A stretch of DNA of 64,000 nucleotides from Arthrobacter rhizosphaerae (GCF_023062595.1 NZ_JALLAN010000019.1:1-64000), one strand, 5' to 3'. Positions 44,603-54,248 are shown, numbered from the stretch's first letter. Numbers and translations: made by a program. Notes: generated by a model not told the origin, from the letters alone.

Positions 44603-45382
44603 CTACCTGTGCTTAAACTCCGGCGTGCGCTTCTCGCTGAACGCCGCCATGCCTTCTTTCTGGTCCTCAGTGGCGAAGAGGGAATGGAAGATCCTGCGCT
44701 CGAAAAGGACACCTTGGGCCAGCCCGGTTTCAAAGGCTGCGTTGACGGCCTCCTTGGCGATCATTGCCGCCGGCTTGGACTTGGAGGCAATGACTTCGGC
44801 GGCCCGCAGCGCTTCCTCAACGACGTCTGCGGCGGGAACCACCCGGGATACCAGTCCGGAGCGCTCAGCCTCCTGGGCGTCCATGAACCGTCCGGTGAGG
44901 ATCATATCCATCGCTTTGGCCTTGCCCACGGCCCGGGTAAGCCGCTGTGAGCCACCCATTCCGGGCAGGACGCCGAGATTGATTTCGGGCTGGCCGAACT
45001 TCGCATTGTCGCCGGCAATGATGAAATCGCACATCATGGCCAGCTCGCAGCCCCCGCCCAAAGCAAAGCCGGAAACAGCCGCCACCACCGGGATGCGGAG
45101 CCTGGTGAAATCCTCCCACCCGCGGAACCAGTCCGCGGAGTACATGTCGACATAGCCTTTGGCGGCCATTTCCTTGATATCCGCTCCCGCGGCAAAGGCT
45201 TTGGCTGAACCAGTGAGAACAACGGCACCCACCTCGGGATCGGTGTCCATGGCGCTCACGGCTGAAACGAGTTCATCCATGGTGGTTTTGTCGAGAGCGT
45301 TCAAGGCTTGGGGTCGGTTCAGTGTCACCAGTCCCACACGTCCACGGCGCTCCACCAGGATGTTTGAGTACTGTTCCGTCAT
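44603..45382 (-). CDS. Enoyl-CoA hydratase
   Basis: The 259-residue crotonase-fold enzyme adds water to the double bond of an enoyl-CoA. It has GSAKAFAAGADIKEMA (oxyanion hole), VAAVSGFALGGGCELAMMCD, and the catalytic acids in FGQPEINLGVLPGMGGSQRL. In this operon the natural substrate is methacrylyl-CoA from valine. Its start overlaps the stop of mmsB by four bases. Confidence 0.9.
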   Translation of the reverse strand: MTEQYSNILVERRGRVGLVTLNRPQALNALDKTTMDELVSAVSAMDTDPEVGAVVLTGSAKAFAAGADIKEMAAKGYVDMYSADWFRGWEDFTRLRIPVVAAVSGFALGGGCELAMMCDFIIAGDNAKFGQPEINLGVLPGMGGSQRLTRAVGKAKAMDMILTGRFMDAQEAERSGLVSRVVPAADVVEEALRAAEVIASKSKPAAMIAKEAVNAAFETGLAQGVLFERRIFHSLFATEDQKEGMAAFSEKRTPEFKHR

Positions 45383-46425
45383 CCTTGGCCCCTTGCCGGT
45401 CGCTGCTCCTGGTCCCGTTCCGCCGCCCCTTCAGGCTCTTGAGCCTGACCGGACCTGTCCCGGATGGCCGTGATGATCGCCGAGAAGTCCTTTCCCGCAC
45501 CGCCTTCCGCCGCAAACCTATCGTAAATTTCGGACGCCAGTGGACCCACGCGCGCTGCGACCCCGGTGCTTTCCAGCGCGTTCAGTGCAAGCCTGAGGTC
45601 CTTGGCCATCAGTGACCCGGCGAACCCCGGCTCGTAGTCACGGTTGGCGGGGCTGGTGGGCACAGGGCCGGGAACGGGGCAATTGGTGGTCAGAGCCCAG
45701 CACTGTCCCGACGCGGCCGATGCAACATCGAAGAGAGCCTGGTGGGTGAGACCCAGTTTCTCCCCCAAAACAAACGCCTCACTCACGGCGATCATGGAAA
45801 CGCCGAGGATCAGGTTGTTGCAGATTTTGGCGGCCTGACCAGCCCCGTGATCGCCGCAGTGGACAACCCGCTTGCCCATGACTTCCAGTAGCGGGCGGAC
45901 CGCTTCGAAATCTTCCGGGAGAGCACCCACCATAAATGTCAGGGTTCCGGCCTCAGCCCCCACAACACCCCCGGACACCGGCGCGTCCACCGAGCGGTGT
46001 CCCGCGTCCACCGCCAAAACCGCCGCCTCCCTGGCCTCATCCACATTGATGGTGGAGCAGTCCAGGAACATGGTGCCGGGTGCTGCCACGGCCAGTAGCC
46101 CGGGTTCCCAGCCGCCTCCGGAGGAGAAGTCGCTCCCGGCGGAGAAGTCGCTGCCCGTTGCGGAGTCCCTTCCCCTGTACGCATCCAGGAGATGCTTGCC
46201 GCTGGGAAGCATGGTCAGCACCACAGCCGCTCCTTCGACGGCGGCAGCAGCCGTGTCCGCCGTCGGAATTCCGTGACTGCGGGCGGATTCCAGGGCTGCT
46301 GGCATCACGTCGTAGCCCACTACCCGGTATCCGGCATTGACGAGGTTCAGGGCCATGGGAGCGCCCATGTGTCCGAGGCCCAGGAAAGCAATGGTTCCCG
46401 CTCCGTTGGGTGATACCTCAGGCAT
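45379..46425 (-). CDS. mmsB: 3-hydroxyisobutyrate dehydrogenase
   Basis: MmsB oxidises 3-hydroxyisobutyrate to methylmalonate semialdehyde with NAD. The Rossmann motif is FLGLGHMGAPMALNLVNAGY, substrate contacts lie in DAPVSGGVVGAEAGTLTFM, and the catalytic Lys is in GAGQAAKICNNLILG. At 348 residues it is longer than the usual 300. A Ser/Gly-rich insert near residues 88-112 contains GSDFS twice, from a short tandem duplication in the DNA. There is also a charged C-terminal tail. It overlaps its neighbours by eight and four bases. Confidence 0.88.
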   Translation of the reverse strand: MPEVSPNGAGTIAFLGLGHMGAPMALNLVNAGYRVVGYDVMPAALESARSHGIPTADTAAAAVEGAAVVLTMLPSGKHLLDAYRGRDSATGSDFSAGSDFSSGGGWEPGLLAVAAPGTMFLDCSTINVDEAREAAVLAVDAGHRSVDAPVSGGVVGAEAGTLTFMVGALPEDFEAVRPLLEVMGKRVVHCGDHGAGQAAKICNNLILGVSMIAVSEAFVLGEKLGLTHQALFDVASAASGQCWALTTNCPVPGPVPTSPANRDYEPGFAGSLMAKDLRLALNALESTGVAARVGPLASEIYDRFAAEGGAGKDFSAIITAIRDRSGQAQEPEGAAERDQEQRPARGQG

Positions 46426-47509
46426 TGTCCGTCTCCTTTACTGAAAGATTCAGCTCGCGATCCCCATGCGGCTCAAAATACCTCGCGACGTCGGCGTCCC
46501 GCACTTCTGCCAGTGTGGCCGGCAGCCAGTGCGGGTTCCTGTCCTTGTCTACTACCTGGGCCCGGATTCCCTCGCGAAAGTCAGGACCGGCCAGGAAATG
46601 CAGGCCCACCGTGAACTCCTGTGTCAGTGCCTGCTCAAGAGTCATTCCCCGTGCTCTTCGCAACGACTCCAGCGCAACCTTCACGGCGGTGGGCGACTTC
46701 GACCCTATGGTCTCAGCGGCCTTGGCGGCTTCGCCACCGAAGACCAACAGCCGGCGGAGGATTCCTTCCACGTTGTTGCCTGCGTAGCATTCATCAATCC
46801 AGGTCCGCTGACCCGCCAGGACCGAGTCCGGGGCCCGTTCCGCAAAATGGCCGACGGCGTCTTCCGCTCTTTCGCTTTCCAGGGCGGCGGCCAGCGCCGG
46901 CAGGTTTTCCGAGCGGATAAAGTGGTCGGCCAGCCCAAGGAACAAGGCATCGGCACCGTCCAGGTGAGCCCCGGTCAGGGCAGCATGGGCGCCCGTCTCG
47001 CCCGGCGAGCGCGAGAGCAGCAGAGTACCGCCGACGTCGGGCACAAAACCGATGGTTGTCTCCGGCATACCTGTCCGCGTGCGCTCCGTGACTATCCGGA
47101 CAGAGCCATGCGCCGAGATCCCCACGCCTCCGCCCAACACCAATCCGTCCATGAACGCGACATACGGCTTGGCGTACCGGGCAATCATGGCGTTCAGCCG
47201 ATACTCCGCTTCCCAGAAGTCAGCCGTCGCGGATCCTCCCGTGAGCATGTCACGGTAAATGGCCACGATATCCCCGCCGGCGCACAGACCCCGGTCACCG
47301 GAACCCCGGACCAACACGGTGGAAACGGTGTCGTCGTCGGCCCAGTCAGCAAGCTGTCCCAGCATGGCGTGAACCATGCTTGCCGTGAGTGCATTGACGG
47401 CCTTGGGACGGTTCAGGGTGATGATGCCAAGGTGCCCCCGTTTTTCAGCGAGCACCTCCTCCAGCGTGCTGCTTCCCGGGCCGTTGCCTGCCGGGCCACT
47501 GCCGGGCAT
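46418..47509 (-). CDS. 3-hydroxyisobutyryl-CoA hydrolase
   Basis: The 363-residue crotonase-superfamily enzyme releases CoA from 3-hydroxyisobutyryl-CoA, the step between the hydratase and MmsB in valine breakdown. GDRGLCAGGDIVAIYRDM and FMDGLVLGGGVGISAHGSVR are typical of the hydrolase group. The catalytic Glu and Asp lie in MPETTIGFVPDVGGT. The length and the C-terminal extension separate it from plain hydratases. Its ATG overlaps the mmsA stop (TGATG), so translation is coupled. Confidence 0.9.
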   Translation of the reverse strand: MPGSGPAGNGPGSSTLEEVLAEKRGHLGIITLNRPKAVNALTASMVHAMLGQLADWADDDTVSTVLVRGSGDRGLCAGGDIVAIYRDMLTGGSATADFWEAEYRLNAMIARYAKPYVAFMDGLVLGGGVGISAHGSVRIVTERTRTGMPETTIGFVPDVGGTLLLSRSPGETGAHAALTGAHLDGADALFLGLADHFIRSENLPALAAALESERAEDAVGHFAERAPDSVLAGQRTWIDECYAGNNVEGILRRLLVFGGEAAKAAETIGSKSPTAVKVALESLRRARGMTLEQALTQEFTVGLHFLAGPDFREGIRAQVVDKDRNPHWLPATLAEVRDADVARYFEPHGDRELNLSVKETDNA

Positions 47510-49008
47510 CAGCTTCCTTCCGGCATGATGAAGCTGGCACCCTGCCGGACGCCCGAAGGCCAGCGCGTGGTCACGGTCTTGGTCTTGGTGTAGAAACGGA
47601 ACGCGTCAGCGCCGTGCTGGTTGAGGTCCCCGAACCCGGAGGCTTTCCAGCCGCCGAAGGTGTAGTAAGCGATCGGCACGGGGATCGGCACGTTGATTCC
47701 TACCATTCCCACCTGAACACGGCTCGCGAAATCCCTGGCTGCATCTCCATCCCGCGTGAAGATGGCCACGCCATTGCCGAATTCGTGCTCGCTGCAGAGC
47801 CGTAGTGCCTCCTCGTAATCCCCGGCGCGGACCACGCTGAGCACCGGGCCGAAAATCTCTTCCTGGTAGATTTTCATGTCCTTGGTGACGTTATCGAAGA
47901 GGGTCGGACCCACCCAGAAGCCGTTTTCGTACCCTTCGACTGTGAGCCCCCGGCCGTCCGCAAGGAGGGTGGCTCCCTGATCGACGCCGGACTGGATGTA
48001 GCCCTCGATCCGCTCTTTGGCGGAGGCTGCAACAACAGGGCCGAAGTCCGAGTCCTTGTCCAGGCTGTGGCCTACCCTGAGGGCCTTGACGCGTTCCTCG
48101 AGCTTCGCCACGAGGGCATCGGCTGTCTCCTGCCCGACAGGCACCGCCACAGAAACGGCCATACAGCGTTCGCCCGCGGAGCCGTAGCCGGCCCCGATCA
48201 GGGCATCGGCGGCCATCTCCAGATCCGCGTCGGGCAGGATCACCATGTGGTTCTTGGCCCCGCCGAAGCACTGTGCCCGTTTGCCGTGAGCGGCAGCCGT
48301 TGCGTAGATATATTGGGCAATCGGAGTTGAACCAACAAAACCGATCGCTTTCACCCGCTGATCCTCCAGCAGCGAATCCACCGCTTCCTTGTCCCCGTTG
48401 ACCACGTTGAAGACGCCGTCAGGAACCCCTGCCTCGCTGTACAGTTCGGCGAGCCGCAGCGGGACCGAGGGATCACGCTCGGAGGGCTTGAGGATAAAGG
48501 CGTTTCCCGCGGCGAGGGCCGGGCCGGACTTCCACAGCGGAATCATTGCAGGGAAGTTGAAAGGTGTTATGCCGGCGACCACACCCAGCGGCTGCCGCAG
48601 TGAGTGGACATCGATGCCTGCACCGGCGTCGTCGGAAAATTCGCCCTTAAGCAGATGCGGGGCTCCGGCGGCGAACTCCACCACCTCCACGCCGCGCTGA
48701 ATGTCCCCTCTGGCATCGGGGAGGGTCTTGCCGTGTTCGGAGGCCAGCAATCTGGCCAGTTCGTCCATGTTCCGGTTGACGAGTTCCACGAACCGGAGCA
48801 ATATCCGTCCGCGCCGCTGCGGGTTCATCGCCGCCCACTCAGGCTGTGCCTTTTCCGCGCTCGCTATGGCCCGGCTGACTTCATCCCGCGCAGCCAGTGC
48901 CAGCCGGGCTTGCACTTCGCCCGTGCAGGGATCGTAGACCTCTCCCCAGCGTCCTGAGGTACCTTCCACCCGTTGCCCGTCAATGTAATGGCCTAGCTCG
49001 CGAACCAT
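47509..49008 (-). CDS. mmsA: CoA-acylating methylmalonate-semialdehyde dehydrogenase
   Basis: MmsA converts methylmalonate semialdehyde to propionyl-CoA with NAD and CoA. The 499-residue protein has TPFNFPAMIPLWKSGPALA, FVGSTPIAQYIYATAAAHGK, the segment CFGGAKNHMVILPDADLEMA in which the usual base Glu is replaced as in CoA-acylating members, and the nucleophile Cys in YGSAGERCMAVSVAV. The ATG at 49008 has AAGGGAG upstream and gives the standard length. It is the first gene of the valine operon. Confidence 0.92.
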   Translation of the reverse strand: MVRELGHYIDGQRVEGTSGRWGEVYDPCTGEVQARLALAARDEVSRAIASAEKAQPEWAAMNPQRRGRILLRFVELVNRNMDELARLLASEHGKTLPDARGDIQRGVEVVEFAAGAPHLLKGEFSDDAGAGIDVHSLRQPLGVVAGITPFNFPAMIPLWKSGPALAAGNAFILKPSERDPSVPLRLAELYSEAGVPDGVFNVVNGDKEAVDSLLEDQRVKAIGFVGSTPIAQYIYATAAAHGKRAQCFGGAKNHMVILPDADLEMAADALIGAGYGSAGERCMAVSVAVPVGQETADALVAKLEERVKALRVGHSLDKDSDFGPVVAASAKERIEGYIQSGVDQGATLLADGRGLTVEGYENGFWVGPTLFDNVTKDMKIYQEEIFGPVLSVVRAGDYEEALRLCSEHEFGNGVAIFTRDGDAARDFASRVQVGMVGINVPIPVPIAYYTFGGWKASGFGDLNQHGADAFRFYTKTKTVTTRWPSGVRQGASFIMPEGS

Positions 49009-49247
49009 GATCGATGCTCCCTTGCATGTGGGTCCTGGAATGCCGGTCCGGCAACAGATGCGCGGTGATCCCTGCCACCGGCACATTGTGAGCCCGGTGC
49101 ACGTGTGACCCACGCCATCTGCTGCCGAATATACTCGGACTTCCTACTAAATTCCAGAGCGGTTACCGGTAGCTCGCTACCCTGCCTTGCCTGCCGGGGC
49201 AGCTGCCTGTGGGGCCCGCCGAGGGGGATCATGGGAGCCAAGTTCGG

Positions 49248-49253
49248 TAAGTT
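49248..49253 (+). promoter_or_regulatory. -10 box of a probable leaderless promoter (exonuclease III)
   Basis: TAAGTT is followed by seven bases and then GTG at 49261, which supports that start. Confidence 0.4.
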
Positions 49254-49260
49254 AGGAACT

Positions 49261-50067
49261 GTGAAGATTGCTACCTGGAATGTGAACTCCCTCCGTGCCC
49301 GAGCCGACCGCGTTGAGGCGTGGCTTCGCCGCAGTGACTGCGATGTACTGGCTATCCAGGAGACCAAGTGCTCCGACGAGAACTTTCCCTGGGAGCTTTT
49401 CGAGCGGGACGGCTACGAAGTAGCCCACTTCGGGCTCAACCAGTGGAACGGCGTCGCTATCGCTTCCCGCGTAGGGATCGACGACGTCGAGCGCACCTTT
49501 TTGGACCAGCCGGTATTTGGCAAAGCCGGGAAAGATCCGGTGGCTGAGGCGCGTGCCATCGGCGCCACCTGCGGCGGCATCAAAATCTGGAGCCTTTATG
49601 TTCCCAACGGACGGTCGCTCGACGACGAACATATGCCCTACAAGCTCAACTGGCTCAACACTCTCAAAACCCACGCCGAGGGCTGGGTGACAGCAAACCC
49701 GGAGTCCCAGATTGCCCTCATGGGCGACTGGAACATCGCACCGCAGGATGAAGACGTCTGGGACATCGACCTTTTCCTTTCGCAGGGTTACACCCACGTG
49801 AGCCCGCCCGAACGTGCTGCATTCCACGCCTTTGAAGCTGCCGGATACACCGACGTGGTCCGGCCCCACACTCCCGGACCCGGCGTTTACACCTACTGGG
49901 ACTACACCCAGCTCCGCTTCCCCAAGAAGGAAGGCATGCGGATCGACTTCGTCCTGGCCTCTCCTGCCCTGGCTGCAAGGGTCACGGGGGCTTCGATCGA
50001 CAGGGAAGAACGCAAGGGCAAGGGTGCTTCGGACCATGCGCCGGTTATTGTTGAGTTGACCGACTGA
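49261..50067 (+). CDS. xth: Exodeoxyribonuclease III
   Basis: The 268-residue enzyme is an AP endonuclease and 3'-5' exonuclease in base-excision repair. It begins VKIATWNVNSLRARADRVEA. The metal Glu is in VLAIQETKCSD, then VPNGRSLDDEH, GDWNIAPQDEDVWD, and the C-terminal GMRIDFVLAS and KGASDHAPVIVEL with catalytic Asp-His. The GTG at 49261 aligns with the universal KIATWN start and follows a TAAGTT box by seven bases. An upstream in-frame ATG at 49231 after GAGGGGG is the alternative. Confidence 0.92.
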   Translation: MKIATWNVNSLRARADRVEAWLRRSDCDVLAIQETKCSDENFPWELFERDGYEVAHFGLNQWNGVAIASRVGIDDVERTFLDQPVFGKAGKDPVAEARAIGATCGGIKIWSLYVPNGRSLDDEHMPYKLNWLNTLKTHAEGWVTANPESQIALMGDWNIAPQDEDVWDIDLFLSQGYTHVSPPERAAFHAFEAAGYTDVVRPHTPGPGVYTYWDYTQLRFPKKEGMRIDFVLASPALAARVTGASIDREERKGKGASDHAPVIVELTD

Positions 50068-50104
50068 TGAGCCGCACGCAGGGGATGATGGGGAGGTGGC
50101 TGCA

Positions 50105-50986
50105 ATGACCGGCAACCTTTACCGGGGACAGGCCGGCCTGCCCTTCTCCTCAACCCTGCGTATCTACGAGCCGCTGACTGCTTTTCCGGAAGAGCAGCGC
50201 GCCGCGATCAGGGCATCCGCCGCCCGTGCCAAATCACGGGCCGCTGTGGAAAACGCCGAACTCCTCGCATCGTTGGGACGCATCACCAGGCCAGGCGGGG
50301 ATCCGTTCCCCACCGGGCGCACCGACCTTGTTCGGGTGATGCCCCTTGCCGGAAAGCCCGACGGCGATACCCCCGAGGGGAAGCCCTCCGTCACGCTGTT
50401 GTACTGCCCCAGCCAGTTGGTTCTCCGGGCAGGCCTGGCGGCGAATGCGCTGATGGAAGGCATCCACGGCCCGCTGGCTGAACTGCTGATCGCGGAGGAA
50501 CAGCGGGACCGCCATCAGGAACGGATAGACCTGGTGAAGGCCAAGGAAGGCGTAGGCAAGGTTCACACCCGCGCATCCACCTGGGGAATCCCGTTCAGCT
50601 GGTTCTCGCTTTTTCAGGAGTCCGACCACAAGGATGTGGTGGAATCAGGCGGCCGCATCCTCACCGTTCGTGTGCGGGCCAATATCGCTGACGCCCTCGA
50701 ACGTGTCCGATACGCGGTGGCAAACCTTGCATTGGCGGCGCCGGACCTGGATATGCTCGATGATCTTGCCCAGCTGACTGAATGGCTGGAACTTTTCCAC
50801 GCCGACTCCTGGGTGGAACTCGATTACGGAGCGGTAGCGGACAAGGTGTACCCCGACGACTCCCCCATGGATGTCCGCCTTGGCATTGAATGCCTGGCCG
50901 AGGGTGACATGACCGGCGCTGCCGCAGCCTACCGCCGGCTGGCTTCCCGCTGGATCCCCATCCGGCAGCTGGCGCGTGCGTCCTAG
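50105..50986 (+). CDS. Conserved hypothetical protein
   Basis: I do not recognise this 293-residue protein. It is soluble, with no signal peptide or membrane helix. Features include RIYEPLTAFPEEQRAAIRAS with a basic helix, TLLYCPSQLVLRAGLAANAL, and a conserved-looking HTRASTWGIPFSWFSLFQES. The end has MDVRLGIECLAEGDMTGAAA, a TPR-like helix pair. The ATG at 50105 was chosen because GGGGAGG stands nine bases upstream. It follows exonuclease III after 37 bases and overlaps the convergent LacI gene by four bases. Confidence 0.68.
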   Translation: MTGNLYRGQAGLPFSSTLRIYEPLTAFPEEQRAAIRASAARAKSRAAVENAELLASLGRITRPGGDPFPTGRTDLVRVMPLAGKPDGDTPEGKPSVTLLYCPSQLVLRAGLAANALMEGIHGPLAELLIAEEQRDRHQERIDLVKAKEGVGKVHTRASTWGIPFSWFSLFQESDHKDVVESGGRILTVRVRANIADALERVRYAVANLALAAPDLDMLDDLAQLTEWLELFHADSWVELDYGAVADKVYPDDSPMDVRLGIECLAEGDMTGAAAAYRRLASRWIPIRQLARAS

Positions 50987-52077
50987 GCAGAGACCGGCCG
51001 GGGCTCCCGGCGTGGGGTTGCCCCGTGAGCCGGCGGGGGCGCCGTCGTCGAACGAACAATAAGCTGGTGCGGCGCAACCATGGAGTGAACGGATCCCGTG
51101 CGGCCATCGAGTTCATCCAGCAGCATCTTGGTTGCCAGTTCGGCCTGCACATCCGGGCGTTGGCCAACGGTGGTCAAGCCCAATGTGACAGAGAAATCGT
51201 GATCGTCAATGCCGATCACGGAAAGATCCTCAGGGACCCGCACTCCCCGGCGGTTGGCCTCAAAAATAACTCCCATGGCCATTTCATCGGATGCGCAGAA
51301 AATGGCTGTCGGCTTGGGACCGGCAGTGTCCCATAGCTTGATGAACGCCTGCTGCCCGCTCCTGACGGTGAAGTCGCCCACCTCGTCCCACTCCGGACGC
51401 AGGTCAAGGCCGGATGCGGTCATCACGTCCTGGAAGGCCTTGATGCGGACTCTGGGGACGTCGAAATTCAGGTCCGTCTCGTCGTCGCCATGGAGCAGGG
51501 CGATGTCCTTGTGGCCCAGGCTGATGAGGTGACGGACAGCGGTGGAGGCGGCGGCATAGTCATCAATGCCGATATATGCGCACTCCTCCACATGGCCGCC
51601 GACCACTACCAAGGGAATATCGATTTTCTGAAGATGGCTGAGTTCTTCGTGGGTCAGCGCCATACACAGGACCAGCAAGGCATCAATTTGCTTGTAAACC
51701 ATGGTCCTGCTGAAGAGACGCTCACGGTTGCTGCCGTGCCCGCCCAGGTTGAACAGGGACAGGTTGTACTGCCTGGCATGCAGCTCCCGGTCAGCTCCCT
51801 CAATGGCTTTGGAGAAGAACCAGCGGCTCACGAACGGCGCGAGCACACCAATGGTCTTGGTGCGGCCGGTGGCGAGTCCGGAGGCCGAGGAGGAGGCAAC
51901 GTAGCCAAGCTCCGCGGCAACGCGCAGGATCTTCTCCCGCGTGGTGGGCGACACCCTGGGCAGTCCCCGGACCGCCCGTGACACAGTGGCCGTGGACACT
52001 CCTGCGGCAGCTGCCACGTCCTCAATGCTGACACCGGAATGGCCGCCCCGTTGAGCCCTCTCAGATGTCCGTGCCAC
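50983..52077 (-). CDS. LacI-family regulator of the sugar ABC importer
   Basis: The 364-residue protein has the LacI helix-turn-helix SIEDVAAAAGVSTATVSRAV near residue 16 and a sugar-sensing domain with KPTAIFCASDEMAMGVIFEA and DLSVIGIDDHDFSVTLGLTT. The last matches regulators of maltose and alpha-glucoside use. The GTG start follows AAGGGGAG. It lies downstream of the two permease genes on the same strand, and the importer's promoter holds a LacI-type operator that it probably binds. Confidence 0.88.
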   Translation of the reverse strand: MARTSERAQRGGHSGVSIEDVAAAAGVSTATVSRAVRGLPRVSPTTREKILRVAAELGYVASSSASGLATGRTKTIGVLAPFVSRWFFSKAIEGADRELHARQYNLSLFNLGGHGSNRERLFSRTMVYKQIDALLVLCMALTHEELSHLQKIDIPLVVVGGHVEECAYIGIDDYAAASTAVRHLISLGHKDIALLHGDDETDLNFDVPRVRIKAFQDVMTASGLDLRPEWDEVGDFTVRSGQQAFIKLWDTAGPKPTAIFCASDEMAMGVIFEANRRGVRVPEDLSVIGIDDHDFSVTLGLTTVGQRPDVQAELATKMLLDELDGRTGSVHSMVAPHQLIVRSTTAPPPAHGATPRREPRPVSA

Positions 52078-52221
52078 GATCTCCCCTTATTCGGCTATGC
52101 CGCGGAAGTCGCTGCTGTGCTCCCTGTCCGCAACAAATGAGTCTAGTGCCCGCGCTCCAGCTGGGCCGCCTGAGGTCCGTAAGTTACAGACGGCACAGCC
52201 GGAAGCGGGTCATACAGAGGA

Positions 52222-53190
52222 TCAGCCCTTGAGGCCACCGGCAAGCAGACCTCGTACGAAGTAGCGCTGGAGGGCGAAGAAGACGCCCAACGGAATAATG
52301 ATGGACACGAAGGCAGCTGCGGGGTTCAGGTAGTCCCTCGCGCCGCGTGTGCCGGAAATTTCCGCAAGCCGCTGGGTAATAGGAGCAACGTCCGGAGTTC
52401 CGCCGGAGAAGACCAAAGCCACCAGCAAGTCATTCCACACCCACAGGAACTGGAAAATCGCCAGGGAAGCCAGAGCCGGAACAGACAGTGGCAGGATGAT
52501 TCGCCAGAAGATTGTAGTGTGCCCCGCCCCATCGACCCTTGCTGCCTCAATCACTTCCCCGGGGATCTCGGAAATGAAGTTGTGCAACAGGAAGATGCCC
52601 AACGGCAAACCAAAGATCGTGTGGGCAATCCACAGCTGGGTATAGGACCCGGCTGGCAGTTGCAGGACTTGGGTAAAGAGCTGCAGCAGAGGAATCAGCG
52701 CCATCTGCAGGGGGACAATCTGCAACGCGAAAACGAAGATAAACATCGCGTGGCGCCCCCTGAAATTACCCCAGGCGAAGATGTAAGCCGCCATCGATGC
52801 CAGCACCAGGACGAACAACGTGACGGGGATGACGATGGCGGTTGAGTTGATCAAGTACTGGGACAGATTGGGTGACTGCGACCCTGCAGCGGCGGTCGCA
52901 TCGACATAGTTCTTGAAAGTGAACTGCCCGTCAAAAAAGGCATTCCACCAGCCGTCGGAGCGGGGGCCCACCTGTTTTGCGGCCGGACGGAACGATTGAA
53001 CGAAAAGGCCGAAAGTGGGCACAGTCCAGATTGCGGCAATGATGAGGGCGGCAGCGGTGGCAAAAGGCGAGGTGAGCTTGGTTTTCACACGGCGCATGAT
53101 GGGCTCATCGGCGGCGTGGATGCCCTTCTCGCCAAGAGGAAGACCAACCAGGGCCTTATCTGCCTCGTCCCGTGCTGGCGTGGCGGTCAT
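52222..53190 (-). CDS. Sugar ABC importer permease, MalG type
   Basis: The 322-residue membrane protein has six helices and the coupling loop EAARVDGAGHTTIFWRIILP, which docks on the shared ATPase (MsiK type, not encoded here). An N-terminal cytoplasmic tail of about 35 residues precedes helix 1. It resembles AglG of alpha-glucoside importers. Its start overlaps the previous permease stop by four bases. Confidence 0.88.
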   Translation of the reverse strand: MTATPARDEADKALVGLPLGEKGIHAADEPIMRRVKTKLTSPFATAAALIIAAIWTVPTFGLFVQSFRPAAKQVGPRSDGWWNAFFDGQFTFKNYVDATAAAGSQSPNLSQYLINSTAIVIPVTLFVLVLASMAAYIFAWGNFRGRHAMFIFVFALQIVPLQMALIPLLQLFTQVLQLPAGSYTQLWIAHTIFGLPLGIFLLHNFISEIPGEVIEAARVDGAGHTTIFWRIILPLSVPALASLAIFQFLWVWNDLLVALVFSGGTPDVAPITQRLAEISGTRGARDYLNPAAAFVSIIIPLGVFFALQRYFVRGLLAGGLKG

Positions 53191-54158
53191 CGGATCTCCC
53201 TTTGCTGACGAAGTACGCGTGCGTTGTAAACGACGATGGGTAGGACCAAAAGGAAAAGTACAAGGGCCAAGGCGGCACCACGGCCGGGTTCGTCGGCGCG
53301 GAAAGCCTGTGTGTACATTTCATTGGCCACCACAGAGGTCTCGAAGTTACCGGCCGTCATGGTGCGGACAATATCGAACACCTTGAGGGTGGCAATGGTG
53401 ATGGTGGTCAGCACCACAACCAAAGATCCACGGATCCCCGGGATGGTGACGTTACGGAACTGCTGCCACGGGTTGGCTCCATCAAGCCTTGCCGCCTCAA
53501 CAAGTTCCACGGGGACACCCTTAATAGCGGCTGACAGGATCACCATGGCGAAACCTGTCTGGATCCAAACCATGACGATGATCAGGAAGATGGTGTTTTC
53601 CGGAGCATCGAGGAGGAACTGTTTGGGATCCATCCCAACTGCCACACGCAGTGCGTTCAGCACGCCCGTTTGTTCGATGCCGGCGCCGCGGAAGTCGTAG
53701 ACCAGCTTCCAGATAACGCCTGCACCCACGAATGAGATGGCCATGGGCATGAATACCAGGGCCTTCAGGATCCTCTCGCCCCGCGCTTTGTCGATGAAGA
53801 CCGCATAGGCGAGGCCGAAGACTGTTGATAGCAGGGGGACGAGTACGGTCCAGATAACGGTGTTCCGCAGCGTGATGACCGCCTCAGGCTGGGTAAACAT
53901 CCAGACGAAGTTGTCCACTCCGTTCGGCGTCCCCTTGGCGTCTGTAAATGCCAGGTACGACGTCTGGACCGCAGGATAGACCAGCCCGACGATCATCAGG
54001 ATGGCCGCCGGCGCTAGAAAGCCGATGACTGTAACTTTATCTCTTGTTGATTTTGGTGCCCTGTCCACAAGCAGCATGATGAGCCCGATGACGGCTGCGA
54101 AAGCCGCGATCGCGATCCCTACTTGGAGAAGTTTCCCTCCGACGAATTCCATGGCCAA
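53187..54158 (-). CDS. Sugar ABC importer permease, MalF type
   Basis: The 323-residue permease has helices throughout, with an unusual extra N-terminal pair (LLQVGIAIAAFAAVIGLIML), and the coupling loop EAARLDGANPWQQFRNVTIP. It pairs with the MalG-type subunit. It lies 90 bases downstream of the binding-protein gene, separated by a strong hairpin that may lower its expression relative to that gene. It resembles AglF. Confidence 0.88.
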   Translation of the reverse strand: MAMEFVGGKLLQVGIAIAAFAAVIGLIMLLVDRAPKSTRDKVTVIGFLAPAAILMIVGLVYPAVQTSYLAFTDAKGTPNGVDNFVWMFTQPEAVITLRNTVIWTVLVPLLSTVFGLAYAVFIDKARGERILKALVFMPMAISFVGAGVIWKLVYDFRGAGIEQTGVLNALRVAVGMDPKQFLLDAPENTIFLIIVMVWIQTGFAMVILSAAIKGVPVELVEAARLDGANPWQQFRNVTIPGIRGSLVVVLTTITIATLKVFDIVRTMTAGNFETSVVANEMYTQAFRADEPGRGAALALVLFLLVLPIVVYNARVLRQQREIR

Positions 54159-54196
54159 CCTCCGGGGTGTGCGTGGATGAGTTGATTGAAGGCAAA

Positions 54197-54240
54197 ATGC
54201 TGCGTTCCCCCACGGGTGCTTGAGCAGGGGAACGCAGCAT
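54197..54240 (-). promoter_or_regulatory. Intercistronic hairpin after the binding-protein gene
   Basis: A perfect 14-bp stem (54197-54210 with 54227-54240) encloses a 16-base loop, followed on the minus strand by TTTT. It would act as a partial terminator or mRNA stabiliser, giving more binding protein than permease. Confidence 0.75.
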
Positions 54241-54248
54241 CGCAGCTG

